Counted from the first letter of the stretch, positions 6,606 through 14,504 are shown. The stretch: 54,213 nucleotides of DNA from an uncultured Ignavibacteria bacterium (GCA_937974175.1 CALJIG010000009.1:1-54213), one strand, 5' to 3'. The notes: generated from the letters alone by a model not told the origin. Numbers and translations are program-made.

Positions 6606-8057
6606 TTAAAATCCCGTCAATGAAGTTCCTAAATCTGTTGTTGAAACAACACCTGATGTATTTACTGTAACTCTCCAGTAGTGACCGCTTGAATCTTTTA
6701 AAACAATTCCTTTAGTATCGCTATTAACCACTACATCCTGAAAGATACTTTTACCGCTTGATACTTCTATCGCCCTCCATTCAGCAGCTGATGTCAAAAC
6801 AGGATTTACATACAATCCTCTTGTAATACCGTTTGCTCCTCCGGTTTGATTTATGGTTGGATTCAGATTAAACATATTGAATACTGCCGTTCCGGATGTT
6901 GGGACAATTTGCGGAGTAGCACCAATCGAATTCACCGTTCCGCTTGTCTCTGATGTATTATAAAAACTGAACTGCAATATTCTTTGTGTTATGGATAAAA
7001 CTGAAGCTCCCCCACTTGCTGTCTGAGTTATTATTTGCCCGGGCTTAAAAGCGCCTGCCAAAAATAAATTTCCTGTCTTACTTAAATTCAACAATGAGCT
7101 GCCGTCAATCTGCCAATCCATTAGCAATGATGATGAACCCGATTGCGTTTGCAATATGTTAAACTTAAATCCTGTTGGCGAGCCCGTTGTATTCCACGTC
7201 TGGCTTATATCTATGGCAGGTGACGTTGCTGAACCGGTCAAGGAAAGCGGCGTGTAAACAATATTTCCCAGTGAAGATTGCATTGTAAATACTGAACCCG
7301 CTGTTCCTGTTCCAAGCAAAAGATCTCGGGTAATTGCTGAATTAATATTCAGATTATTTGAGGTCGTAAAAATTATTCTGTTAGCTCCGAAATTATATGC
7401 TCCTGCGCTGACAATATTTCCGGTTAAGGTATCAGTAGAAATTGATTTCGTACTGTTAATTTTTCCGTTGAGATAAAATAAATATGCGCTGCCAAGCTGA
7501 ACACTATCCTGAAAATTTACCATATCGCTGAAAGTATATCTTCCCGCTACAACTGCATTCTGACTCAGATAAGCCACGTTCGATAATGTTCCGGCAGAAT
7601 TTATATCAGTGCCGTTTAGTAAATACCTCACTGATGCATTCACCGTATCGAATGTCTGCTTCCTTCCTGTGAAATTATTCGCTTTGCCCAGATAAGAAAG
7701 CCTCGTTGTGTCAAGACCGAGAGCAGTAAGCGTAACAGGATTCAGTATATAAACTGCCTTTGTTCTTATCTTCCCGGAATCTATGCCCATGTAACTTACT
7801 TTATTTTCTGCAAGCGAATACAACCCGTTATCGGAATTTGTTACAAGTTTCCATACAGATGTATCTGAAGGTGAAAGCATCAGTACAGCTTCTGATGAAA
7901 TTTTTCCTGAGCTAACTCCGAAAAAATTACTTGAGTTTATTGCTATGGAAAATTTCCCGTCCTCTGTATTAGATTTTAGATTCCACTGGCTTTTACTGCT
8001 GCTGACCATTACTGAATGAGTAAGAATCAGCATTACTATTAAAAATATTTTCTTCAT
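6606..8057 (-). CDS. Tail-fibre-like protein with an N-terminal signal peptide
   Basis: A 483-residue beta-rich protein. Residues 1-24 form a signal peptide (MKKIFLIVMLILTHSVMVSS then SKSQ). The middle contains repetitive fibre-like strands. Residues about 400-450 carry NPTINQTGGANGITRGLYVN followed by PVLTSAAEWRAIEVSSGKSIF, and the end carries GIVLKDSSGHYWRVTVNTSG. Both patterns are known from phage receptor-binding and fibre proteins of Bacteroidota. A Sec signal on a virion protein is unusual and suggests export of the product. Adjacent genes are the endolysin upstream and a small exported protein downstream. Confidence 0.7.
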   Translation of the reverse strand: MKKIFLIVMLILTHSVMVSSSKSQWNLKSNTEDGKFSIAINSSNFFGVSSGKISSEAVLMLSPSDTSVWKLVTNSDNGLYSLAENKVSYMGIDSGKIRTKAVYILNPVTLTALGLDTTRLSYLGKANNFTGRKQTFDTVNASVRYLLNGTDINSAGTLSNVAYLSQNAVVAGRYTFSDMVNFQDSVQLGSAYLFYLNGKINSTKSISTDTLTGNIVSAGAYNFGANRIIFTTSNNLNINSAITRDLLLGTGTAGSVFTMQSSLGNIVYTPLSLTGSATSPAIDISQTWNTTGSPTGFKFNILQTQSGSSSLLMDWQIDGSSLLNLSKTGNLFLAGAFKPGQIITQTASGGASVLSITQRILQFSFYNTSETSGTVNSIGATPQIVPTSGTAVFNMFNLNPTINQTGGANGITRGLYVNPVLTSAAEWRAIEVSSGKSIFQDVVVNSDTKGIVLKDSSGHYWRVTVNTSGVVSTTDLGTSLTGF

Positions 8058-8097
8058 AATTGATTTAACTTTTGAAAACTATCCTCTAAGGTTTATT

Positions 8098-8667
8098 TTA
8101 TTCAAACTCCAGTATCTCATAAAAATCATTTGCATATCCGGCTATTGTTCCCGCTTTATCCAGGCTGTTGATAATTCTTCTTGCATTAAAAAAATCTCTG
8201 CTGCTCTCTTTTATATAATCTCCCAGCTTTTTACCGGTGAATAATCCTCTGCTCATGCCCGTTTCAAGAATCATCCAGGCATATAATTTGTTTTGCGCCA
8301 GCTCCGGACTTGAAATAAAATCAATCCCCAACAATTCTGTGAACAGCATATAATTTATTTTTCCGGTAAGCTGAACAAATCCTCTGCCCTTATACATATT
8401 TGCTTCTGCAAGATTTTTAATTCCAAGTTTTCCTATCAAATACTTAAAATAATTCCATGCGCCGCGCTCGCATATCGGCTGATATGTTTCTGCAGTTTCA
8501 TGTTTTATAATTGCAAGAATGTATGCAAATTCAGATAAGCGGTTAATCAATCTGCTTTTTTCAAAGCACTCAATTAAATAATTCAGACCGTCTACCTGAG
8601 ATTGATTCAGCTTTCCGAATCTTTCTCTGTATCCTTTAAAAAATACTTCACGGTTTATTTTGAACAT
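8098..8667 (-). CDS. GH19-type phage endolysin (lysozyme/chitinase family)
   Basis: A 189-residue protein with the GH19-like core. AIIKHETAETYQPI at 52-65 holds the catalytic glutamate candidates Glu57 (after His56) and Glu60. GRGFVQLTGKINY at 94-106 is the conserved substrate-groove segment. There is no signal peptide, so release would need a holin, consistent with the small hydrophobic genes at 5813-6374. It lies between a pentapeptide-repeat gene and the exported fibre-like gene, an unusual place between head and tail genes. Expected to cleave peptidoglycan glycan strands. Confidence 0.85.
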   Translation of the reverse strand: MFKINREVFFKGYRERFGKLNQSQVDGLNYLIECFEKSRLINRLSEFAYILAIIKHETAETYQPICERGAWNYFKYLIGKLGIKNLAEANMYKGRGFVQLTGKINYMLFTELLGIDFISSPELAQNKLYAWMILETGMSRGLFTGKKLGDYIKESSRDFFNARRIINSLDKAGTIAGYANDFYEILEFE

Positions 8668-8680
8668 AATTTTTTTTAGT

Positions 8681-9283
8681 TTAGCTTAGATAAGTTCCGG
8701 TAATCCATTTGGTACTTGTATCCCAGTTCCCTTTGCCAACAACTTCCTTGAAGTTTGTAATTGTATCTGCATACTCCGGCAATGTGCTCGCGCTTAAGTC
8801 AGCTCCACAGAAATTAGCACCGTGTATTTTAGCATCAGTTAAAATAACTCCGTCAAATATAGCATTTGTCAGATCTGCTCCGGTTAAATCTGCTCCGGTT
8901 AAATTGCCGTGTCTGAATCTTGTATTTTGTAAATAAGCTCCGATAAAATAACCCTGGTCTAAAAATTCAGCGGGGTCAAAGGTTAATCCGGCAAACGCAG
9001 TTGATACCGGAATAATTCGTAAATTTGTACTAACATCATCTATACTTCCTGCTATGCATCCGGGGAAACAAAATATATATGAAACAACTGAACCCGGACT
9101 ATTGCTAACTGCATTTGTTACAGACTGACCGAAATCAACTACAGTAATACTATTATCTGTGTCCCAATCTTTCAGAAATTTCAATTCTGTTTTGAGGTCT
9201 TCAATCTTTTCAGGCGAATTATACTCCTGCAAGTTTGAAATTATCTCAAACAATTTGTCTTGTGTTCGGAATTGCTCCGCCAT
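8681..9283 (-). CDS. Pentapeptide-repeat protein of the phage block
   Basis: A 200-residue protein. Residues 1-45 are helical and charged, and residues about 45-105 are a beta-rich segment. Residues about 112-162 are pentapeptide repeats (GAYLQNTRFRHGNLTGADLT, continuing GADLTNAIFDGVILTDAKIHGANFCGADL). The last 35 residues (SASTLPEYADTITNFKEVVG...WDTSTKWITG) match the end of the pentapeptide protein at 4285-4935. It starts 11 bp after the capsid gene, so it may decorate the capsid; this is inference. No signal peptide. Confidence 0.75.
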   Translation of the reverse strand: MAEQFRTQDKLFEIISNLQEYNSPEKIEDLKTELKFLKDWDTDNSITVVDFGQSVTNAVSNSPGSVVSYIFCFPGCIAGSIDDVSTNLRIIPVSTAFAGLTFDPAEFLDQGYFIGAYLQNTRFRHGNLTGADLTGADLTNAIFDGVILTDAKIHGANFCGADLSASTLPEYADTITNFKEVVGKGNWDTSTKWITGTYLS

Positions 9284-9293
9284 ATTTTAATTT

Positions 9294-10109
9294 TTATGGT
9301 TTGTAAATTACTTCTGCAAATTTTGTATTCAATAATTTCAATCCTGCCTGGCACACTAAATCTTTTATGTCTTTTAAATTTTCTTCATCGTAAACTTCCT
9401 TCAGCTCTGCCTGTCTCCCCATGATAAATGCTAAGCCCGGACCATAGAATGCAGTCATATTTACTTTCTGCGCTGCCGATACTGTTACTGTCGGTACTAA
9501 GCCTGAAATAAAGATCTGGAATCCTAAGAGTGAAGGGACCTTTCCGCTTTCAAGATAATCTCTGTTGTATGATGTTGCGTTTTTCACTGTGTCGATTGCA
9601 AAAAATTCATCCACTAAATCAGCACTAACTACAAGCACTCTGCCCGTCTGTGGAATTTTATTTTTGTCCATTCTCTTTTTAAGAGCGGTTAAATCTCCCC
9701 ATGCCATTGAAGAGCCTGCAAATGCCGTCTTCGTTCCTGTCTGTGCTTCAGTAATAACTTCACCGTCGAATTGCTCGCCAAGTACCAATGCAGCCGAATC
9801 AAGATATTCTTTGATAAGAATTCCGTTAGATTCCCACTGCGCCGTTATTTCATTTGCAAGCGGAACAGCATAAGGTCCTAATGCAACATTTACTAATGCA
9901 GTATCTGCCTTTGCATTTTTTCTATCGGCATGTGTAGAGGTTGTACCGGTTTTCTTTACTTTTGGAATTGCAAGGTCCGGAATATCAACCGATGTTGCGC
10001 CGGGACGCACAAGCGCATCAAATCCCCTGTTGCATGAATTGTAAATGTTCTGCTGTTCTATCAATCTTTGAACAACACTATCTGATACTAATGTCTTTGA
10101 AAATGCCAT
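9294..10109 (-). CDS. Major capsid protein
   Basis: A 271-residue protein with features of HK97-fold capsid proteins: an N-terminal helix, a GATSVDIPDLAIPKV strand, the P-loop-type middle with AVPLANEITAQWESNGILIKEY, and the A-domain segment WGDLTALKKRMDKNKIPQTG-RVLVVSADL. It lies directly downstream of the protease/scaffold gene, the usual order in Mu-like and other tailed phages. It has no obvious N-terminal delta domain, consistent with a separate scaffold. Near-complete length suggests this gene is intact. Confidence 0.8.
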   Translation of the reverse strand: MAFSKTLVSDSVVQRLIEQQNIYNSCNRGFDALVRPGATSVDIPDLAIPKVKKTGTTSTHADRKNAKADTALVNVALGPYAVPLANEITAQWESNGILIKEYLDSAALVLGEQFDGEVITEAQTGTKTAFAGSSMAWGDLTALKKRMDKNKIPQTGRVLVVSADLVDEFFAIDTVKNATSYNRDYLESGKVPSLLGFQIFISGLVPTVTVSAAQKVNMTAFYGPGLAFIMGRQAELKEVYDEENLKDIKDLVCQAGLKLLNTKFAEVIYKP

Positions 10110-10147
10110 TTCTTTTTGTTTTGGTTAGTTTTTAAATTTGATACGAT

Positions 10148-10226
10148 AGTATTGAGTCTTGTGTAGTGTGTAATGAGATTTTGTATTAATCGCCTCAGTC
10201 AATACTCAATACTCAATACTCAATAC
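10148..10226. repeat. Inverted heptamer-repeat tract
   Basis: Four exact copies of TCAATAC occupy 10199-10226. AGTATTGAGT at 10148-10157 is the reverse complement of their junction, and degenerate heptamers (AGTATTG, AGTCTTG, TGTAGTG, TGTAATG) fill the left arm. The tract lies between the protease/scaffold stop and the capsid start and could fold into a hairpin. Confidence 0.75.
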
Positions 10227-10229
10227 TTA

Positions 10230-11195
10230 TTACCTAAAATGTTCAGACCTCATTTGTTCCAGCTCCGTCTCTGAAAATTTATTTTTTTCAATGAGCTTGG
10301 GATTTCTTAATATCTGAGCGTAAGTAATTCTCGAACCTCTCTCATTAAAATACTTCGGGTCTTTTAAATTTAAAGAGCCGTTATGAATTTTATTTTTTTC
10401 AAAGAGAGGATTTGCAGGAAGCATATCTAAGTATGATTTGCATGCTTCGTAGTCATTTTCTGCAAATGTCATCAGAAAATCTTTCTGCGCCGGAAGAATT
10501 TTCCCCGATGAAACTGCATCATTTACTAAGTTCTCTGCGCGCTTCTCCGAAATTTTTTCAATCTCTTCTTCGTATTTTTTCACTGCATCGCTCAGAGTAA
10601 TAACTTCATTCTGCAGTGAGTTTATCTTGGCTTCGGCAAACTCGGATATTTTTTCAATATCTGCCTCTGCATCCAGCCCGAGAGATTCAGCAAATTTTAC
10701 AATCTGCTCCTTTTGTGTTTTGCTCAAGTTTTTATTTTTAAGTTTTGAATTTTTACTGATTTTATTTTTCCTTTCATCGGAAAAATTTAAAAAACAGTCT
10801 TCGCTGAAATAGATGACAGCTTCTTTGTCGGTAGTTTGGAACTGCATTTCAGGAAGACCTTTAACCTGCGGGAAATTAACCAGGCTGACGGCGCGCAGAT
10901 ATTTTCCTACTCCGTCATAATTTGCAATTTCAATCGAAGGTCTCTTGTACTTTCCTTCGCTTGTAAGCTGCCTTGCCTCTTCCGATACTTTTGAAAATGA
11001 AACCCATAGCTCTTTGCCTTTCGCAATTACGCTTTCAATCCAGCCTAAAGCGCTGCCTTCTCTTTTGTGGTCAAGCGTAAGAGGAGCTTCGTGATATGTC
11101 GGCGAGTAGTTCTCTGCGATTTCTTTTATATCGCTTTCCGTTATCTCGCCCTGCGGATATTTTCCCGCTATAAATACTTTGAATAGTTTGCTCAT
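10230..11195 (-). CDS. Mu gpI-like head maturation protease with scaffold region
   Basis: A 321-residue protein. The N-terminal part has the Mu-like protease pattern: SKLFKVFIAGKYPQGEIT, then YHEAPLTLDHKREGSALGWI (around 34-53) and a GKYKRPSIEI segment where Ser is a candidate active-site residue. Residues about 155-245 form a lysine/glutamate-rich coiled coil typical of the scaffold moiety. The C-terminal tail (DPKYFNERGSRITYAQILRN) is probably the capsid-binding end. It directly precedes the major capsid gene, as in Mu-like phages. Autoproteolytic scaffold removal is known for the family. Confidence 0.85.
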   Translation of the reverse strand: MSKLFKVFIAGKYPQGEITESDIKEIAENYSPTYHEAPLTLDHKREGSALGWIESVIAKGKELWVSFSKVSEEARQLTSEGKYKRPSIEIANYDGVGKYLRAVSLVNFPQVKGLPEMQFQTTDKEAVIYFSEDCFLNFSDERKNKISKNSKLKNKNLSKTQKEQIVKFAESLGLDAEADIEKISEFAEAKINSLQNEVITLSDAVKKYEEEIEKISEKRAENLVNDAVSSGKILPAQKDFLMTFAENDYEACKSYLDMLPANPLFEKNKIHNGSLNLKDPKYFNERGSRITYAQILRNPKLIEKNKFSETELEQMRSEHFR

Positions 11196-11214
11196 TGTTG
11201 ATTGGTCGTTTATG

Positions 11215-11285
11215 GTTATTCGTTATTTGTTAATCGGAATTATTCAAACGTTAATTCGAATAACAAAAAACAAGTAACGAATAAC
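11215..11285. repeat. Inverted heptamer-repeat tract in the divergent promoter region
   Basis: The left arm 11215-11231 (TTATTCG/TTATTTG-type heptamers) and the right arm 11269-11285 (AACGAAT-type heptamers) are reverse complements at 16 of 17 positions. The tract lies just upstream of the protease gene start and beside the operator-like palindromes. Confidence 0.7.
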
Positions 11286-11333
11286 GAACGCATGCAATTT
11301 GCAAATATTTTTTTTGCAAAACTAACCAACTGA

Positions 11334-11353
11334 CCCTATTAGTACTAATAGGG
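11334..11353. promoter_or_regulatory. Operator-like 20-bp perfect palindrome
   Basis: CCCTATTAGTACTAATAGGG is perfectly symmetrical. It lies in the 289-bp region between the divergent protease (minus) and gp37-like (plus) genes. A near-copy sits 89 bp away. The S24-type repressor at 21599 or another phage regulator could bind here; this is inferred. Confidence 0.65.
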
Positions 11354-11422
11354 AATTTCTTTTTTTATTGTATTGACAGAAAAAAATACTCAGACCTGTC
11401 AAGACCTTTCTGAAAATATTTA

Positions 11423-11441
11423 CCTATTAGTACTAATGAGG
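11423..11441. promoter_or_regulatory. Second operator-like palindrome
   Basis: CCTATTAGTACTAATGAGG repeats the core TATTAGTACTAAT of the site at 11334 with a slightly imperfect right arm. Between the two sites TTGACAG (11373-11379) and CTGTCAA (11396-11402) form a further inverted pair, and TTGACA could be a -35 box. Confidence 0.6.
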
Positions 11442-11484
11442 ATGACTGCATAATCTTCATAAAATTCTTTTTATATATTTGCCA

Positions 11485-11946
11485 ATGCTAAATATTATAT
11501 ACCAGGATTTTAAAAATTATTTAACTATTACTTTCCCTGATATTAAAATAGATGAGTACAGAGGAGAGTTTGAAGATAAATTTAACGGCGGGTGGAATCC
11601 AAGCTTTCCATGCTGCCTGGTAAAGTTAGAGGAGTACGCTCCCGTAGTGCGTTCGGCAGCTAATGAAATAATAAAACATAAAGCAGAGTTCACTCTTTTT
11701 ATTGCAGAAAAAAACTCACTGGGCTTTGATTTAATTCAGCTGTTAATTGACGATCTGAATAATACAATGCTGCAGCTGCCGCCGGATAAGCCTCATGATC
11801 CGCCGCCGGATAATGAACCTCCTGATCCGGTTATTCATCCTGAGCCTAATGAATCAGAACCGTACTATGTAGAGGTAAACTCAGTTAAATTTTTTAAAGC
11901 AATAAATTCAGTACGGGTTCATACACTCAATATAAGTATCACTTAA
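11485..11946 (+). CDS. Mu gp37-like (DUF1834) phage structural protein
   Basis: A 153-residue protein from the ATG at 11485; a TTG six nt upstream is in frame but less likely. The first 95 residues (MLNIIYQDFKNYLTITFPDI, then CCLVKLEEYAP, FTLFIAEKNSLGFDLIQLLI) fit the gp37/DUF1834 pattern of a domain used at the head-tail interface. Residues about 98-125 are a proline- and aspartate-rich insert not typical of the family. The C terminus returns to beta strands. It is the first gene of the plus-strand phage block, preceded by operator-like palindromes. Confidence 0.65.
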   Translation: MLNIIYQDFKNYLTITFPDIKIDEYRGEFEDKFNGGWNPSFPCCLVKLEEYAPVVRSAANEIIKHKAEFTLFIAEKNSLGFDLIQLLIDDLNNTMLQLPPDKPHDPPPDNEPPDPVIHPEPNESEPYYVEVNSVKFFKAINSVRVHTLNISIT

Positions 11947-11966
11947 AAACACAATAACAAATTAAA

Positions 11967-13145
11967 ATGAGCGCTCCACTATCAAAAGTTTTAACTCTTC
12001 CTCCTATGGAGAAGAATAAAAAAAATACAAAACAGTTTTCGAAAGACTCCCGGGTAATACCCTCATCCAACATACAGAACATTTACTCGCTCTACACTTC
12101 GGAATTTGCCAATCTTGAAATTGCAAACCTAAAGTATTACCTGGAGTCATCTCGAAAAGGTCTTAACTTCTGGAAATCACTTCTGTTCGAATACATACGA
12201 AGAATTGATTTGCGTATCTCCGCCGTCTGTCAGACAAGAAAACTTTCCGTTCTTGGAAAATCTTATTCTGTTGAATGCAGCGATGTATTGTTAAAAGATT
12301 TCACCGAAAAATTTATTTCCGGTTTTTCGAACCTTGAGAATTTCTTCACAGATATTGTGGAAAGCTCTATACAGGGGCTGAGTGTATTTGAAATAAATTA
12401 TAAGCTGTGCGGAGATAAAATTTATCCGGAAGATATCAGAAGGATTCAGAATCATCTCATTGTCTATGATGATATCGCTGAAGAATATTCTGTTCTGGAT
12501 GCATTAAAAACCTCTGCCATAAATCTGCGGTTAGCGGCAACAGGAATTAATGACAGAGTTGATATTCACTCTCTCCCCCTGCTCGATATCAATGAAGACA
12601 AGCTGCTTGAAGTACATTCATTCGACGGTGATAACCCTAACGGATTTTTAAACGGATGTATCGACTCTCTCATACTTGCATACTTCTTTAAATCTTATTC
12701 AGTAAAAGACTGGCAGATATTTATTGAAAAATTTGCAAGCCCGACAGTTATAGGGAAATACTCTGCGCTGAACCAGCATGATAAAAATTCGCTGATACTT
12801 GCCATACAAAATTTAAAAAACAATGCATCGGCAGTTGTTCCCGGTGAGGCTGATATAATTTTCAGAGGAGATGAAAATAAAGGCGAGGGCTCTGCTATAT
12901 TCAACAGCAACATCGATTTCTGGAATAACGAAATCACTATCCGTGTGCTTGGGCAAAATCTCACAACTTCACTGGATAATAAAGGCTCATACGCAGCTGC
13001 GCAGGTGCATAATGCTGTAAGGCACGATATCATTCAGGGAGATTTAAATTTAATAGAGGGAACAATGAACAGGCTGATAAAAAAAGTTATCGATCTGAAT
13101 TTTGCAGATGTGAAAGAATATCCGAAATTTAATTTTAGTTTATAA
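11967..13145 (+). CDS. Mu gp29-like portal protein (DUF935)
   Basis: A 392-residue portal protein of the DUF935 family. Diagnostic segments include KDWQIFIEKFASPTVIGKY (about 251-269) and RVLGQNLTTSLDNKGSYAAA followed by QVHN (about 324-347). Upstream are RRIDLRISAVCQTRKLSVLG and QGLSVFEINY, also typical. It is shorter than Mu gp29 (about 512), ending soon after the helical stem, so a C-terminal part may be missing. The portal forms the dodecameric DNA gate at one capsid vertex. Flanked by gp37- and gp36-like genes instead of the terminase and MuF genes usual in Mu. Confidence 0.9.
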   Translation: MSAPLSKVLTLPPMEKNKKNTKQFSKDSRVIPSSNIQNIYSLYTSEFANLEIANLKYYLESSRKGLNFWKSLLFEYIRRIDLRISAVCQTRKLSVLGKSYSVECSDVLLKDFTEKFISGFSNLENFFTDIVESSIQGLSVFEINYKLCGDKIYPEDIRRIQNHLIVYDDIAEEYSVLDALKTSAINLRLAATGINDRVDIHSLPLLDINEDKLLEVHSFDGDNPNGFLNGCIDSLILAYFFKSYSVKDWQIFIEKFASPTVIGKYSALNQHDKNSLILAIQNLKNNASAVVPGEADIIFRGDENKGEGSAIFNSNIDFWNNEITIRVLGQNLTTSLDNKGSYAAAQVHNAVRHDIIQGDLNLIEGTMNRLIKKVIDLNFADVKEYPKFNFSL

Positions 13146-13149
13146 AGTA

Positions 13150-13197
13150 AAAAGTCCAAATACTTTGCAAACTTTATAAACCTTACAAACTTTTTAA
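13150..13197. repeat. Nine-base-period tandem tract
   Basis: Between the portal and gp36-like genes the sequence runs as ACTTTGCAA, ACTTTATAA, ACCTTACAA, ACTTTTTAA, a period-9 degenerate tandem repeat that ends shortly before the next ATG. Confidence 0.55.
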
Positions 13198-13208
13198 CTC
13201 AAAATAAA

Positions 13209-13640
13209 ATGGCTTATACAAATAAAGATTATTTTCTTTTAAAAATAAAAACTGAAGAGCTGGAGAGGCTGACGGATGGTGATGATGCGATATTAAATTC
13301 TGCCATTCAAAGCGCAGACTCTCTTATTGATACTTACCTTAATAATGTTTTATCCAATCCTCCTATATTTGATGTTGAAGGAAGCGGTCCCGCAATAATA
13401 AGACAATGTTCGTATGACATAGCTATCTTTTATCTTCATGATAGAATTCAATATTCTGAAATTCCACAATGGGTGAAAGAGAAATATACTGCAGCAATAG
13501 ATTTTTTAACAAAAGTTGCGAAGGGAATTATCTCTCTGGATATTGAAACAGAAAACACTACTTCACACATGTATCGTAAACCGGATAACAATGTTCAATT
13601 CTTCGGAAGCGATGCAGTAATGGAAAGAGGAAGTTTTTAG
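13209..13640 (+). CDS. Mu gp36-like protein (DUF1320)
   Basis: A 143-residue protein matching the gp36/DUF1320 layout: an initial AYTNKDYFLLKI segment, LTDGDDAILNSAIQSADSLI (helix with the DSLIDTYL core), a CSYDIAIFYLHDR helix, and VKEKYTAAIDFLTKVAKGII. In Mu-like phages this is a head-completion or connector protein. It is followed by a strong bidirectional terminator. Complete by length. Confidence 0.8.
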   Translation: MAYTNKDYFLLKIKTEELERLTDGDDAILNSAIQSADSLIDTYLNNVLSNPPIFDVEGSGPAIIRQCSYDIAIFYLHDRIQYSEIPQWVKEKYTAAIDFLTKVAKGIISLDIETENTTSHMYRKPDNNVQFFGSDAVMERGSF

Positions 13641-13680
13641 AAGGGTTTTTTAGAGGAAGTATAACTAAGCTAAAATATAA

Positions 13681-13706
13681 AAGCCGGGCAAGTTCCCGGC
13701 TTTTTT
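13681..13706. terminator. Rho-independent terminator between convergent genes
   Basis: AAGCCGGG (13681-13688) pairs with CCCGGCTT (13695-13702) around a CAAGTT loop. A T run follows on the plus strand and an A-rich stretch precedes it, so it can serve both the gp36-like gene and the minus-strand gene at 13722. Confidence 0.85.
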
Positions 13707-13721
13707 GTTTGTTTAAAATTT

Positions 13722-13940
13722 TTATTTACGTTCCAGCACTACCATAAATATTTCATCGGGTACTTTCAGTCCGCTGTCGTCTACATGTCTCTTACCCGGA
13801 AGCGCATTCATATAATGATACGCGTGTTTTACAATGTGCGGTATATCGTTTACATCTATATTTTGTGTAACGGAAGGCACTGTATTAGAGTACTCATAGT
13901 GTATAGGATTTCCGTTTACGTAATAAAGAATAAGTTTCAC
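13722..13940 (-). CDS. 72-residue hypothetical protein
   Basis: A small protein starting with GTG at 13940, preceded at a suitable distance by AAGGGGGC. The sequence is KLILYYVNGNPIHYEY, NIDVNDIPHIVKHAYHYMNA and a VPDEIFMVVLERK end: a small alpha/beta pattern with an aromatic N-terminal strand. It shares the terminator at 13681. It belongs to the minus-strand early group of the phage region. No family recognised. Confidence 0.6.
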   Translation of the reverse strand: MKLILYYVNGNPIHYEYSNTVPSVTQNIDVNDIPHIVKHAYHYMNALPGKRHVDDSGLKVPDEIFMVVLERK

Positions 13941-14036
13941 TTGTTTGCCCCCTTAGCTTTTTTATCTTTACTTAAAAATAACATATTTCAAATTAAGATT
14001 TAAGACTTATAAATAATAACAAACACTAACCGGATT

Positions 14037-14213
14037 CTATCTGAAGAAAAGAAGTCCGACAGCAACTGCATTAAGAAGAATAAATATACCTATGAAAATT
14101 GCTATGTAAAGCGCTAAGGGTTTTTTCTTGCCGATAGAGTTTTCCGTGTTGGATGAACTATTTATCCGTACCATGTTAAAGGGTTCTCCGTAAATGTTTT
14201 TTATTAGCAGCAT
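14037..14213 (-). CDS. 58-residue single-pass membrane protein
   Basis: A frame from ATG 14213 (alternative ATG 14174) that ends at 14037. The N-terminal half is polar and basic (MLLIKNIYGEPFNMVRINSS, continuing to ENSIGKKKP). A single hydrophobic helix (LALYIAIFIGIFILLNAVAVGLLFF) ends the protein, giving a tail-anchored topology. It lies between two other short minus-strand genes. The upstream start is preferred because the added residues look like normal coding sequence. Confidence 0.5.
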   Translation of the reverse strand: MLLIKNIYGEPFNMVRINSSSNTENSIGKKKPLALYIAIFIGIFILLNAVAVGLLFFR

Positions 14214-14297
14214 AATTTTTGTACATGTATTTCTCCGGCAGTTTATTGTTCCGGACTATGTAATTTACAACACTACGCACTGTATAAAATTCCGCTG

Positions 14298-14486
14298 TTA
14301 AAATTCATCAATTTTCATTTTCCCGTATTCCATTTCTTCTTCAGATCTTTCAAAAATCTGTTCCATTGTTTTCCATGCGCTGAAGCATTTCAGGCACAGC
14401 TTTCTGCGTTCAGTCATATTGCGATGCTGTACTGTTTCAAAAGTCTTAACAAACTTTTCGTCTGCGCGGCAGATAGGACACTTCAT
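14298..14486 (-). CDS. Small zinc-ribbon protein
   Basis: A 62-residue protein from the ATG at 14486, which has AGGAGGT at ideal distance. An in-frame upstream ATG at 14543 would only translate the heptamer repeat. Four cysteines form a CPIC...CLKC zinc ribbon (Cys3, Cys6, Cys31, Cys34), with a TERRKLCLKC pattern like the N-terminal ribbon of NrdR or phage transcriptional activators. The rest is an acidic helix (QIFERSEEEMEYGKMKIDEF). A DNA- or RNA-polymerase-binding role is plausible but unproven. Confidence 0.65.
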   Translation of the reverse strand: MKCPICRADEKFVKTFETVQHRNMTERRKLCLKCFSAWKTMEQIFERSEEEMEYGKMKIDEF

Positions 14487-14504
14487 TTTTACCTCCTGAT
14501 GTCC

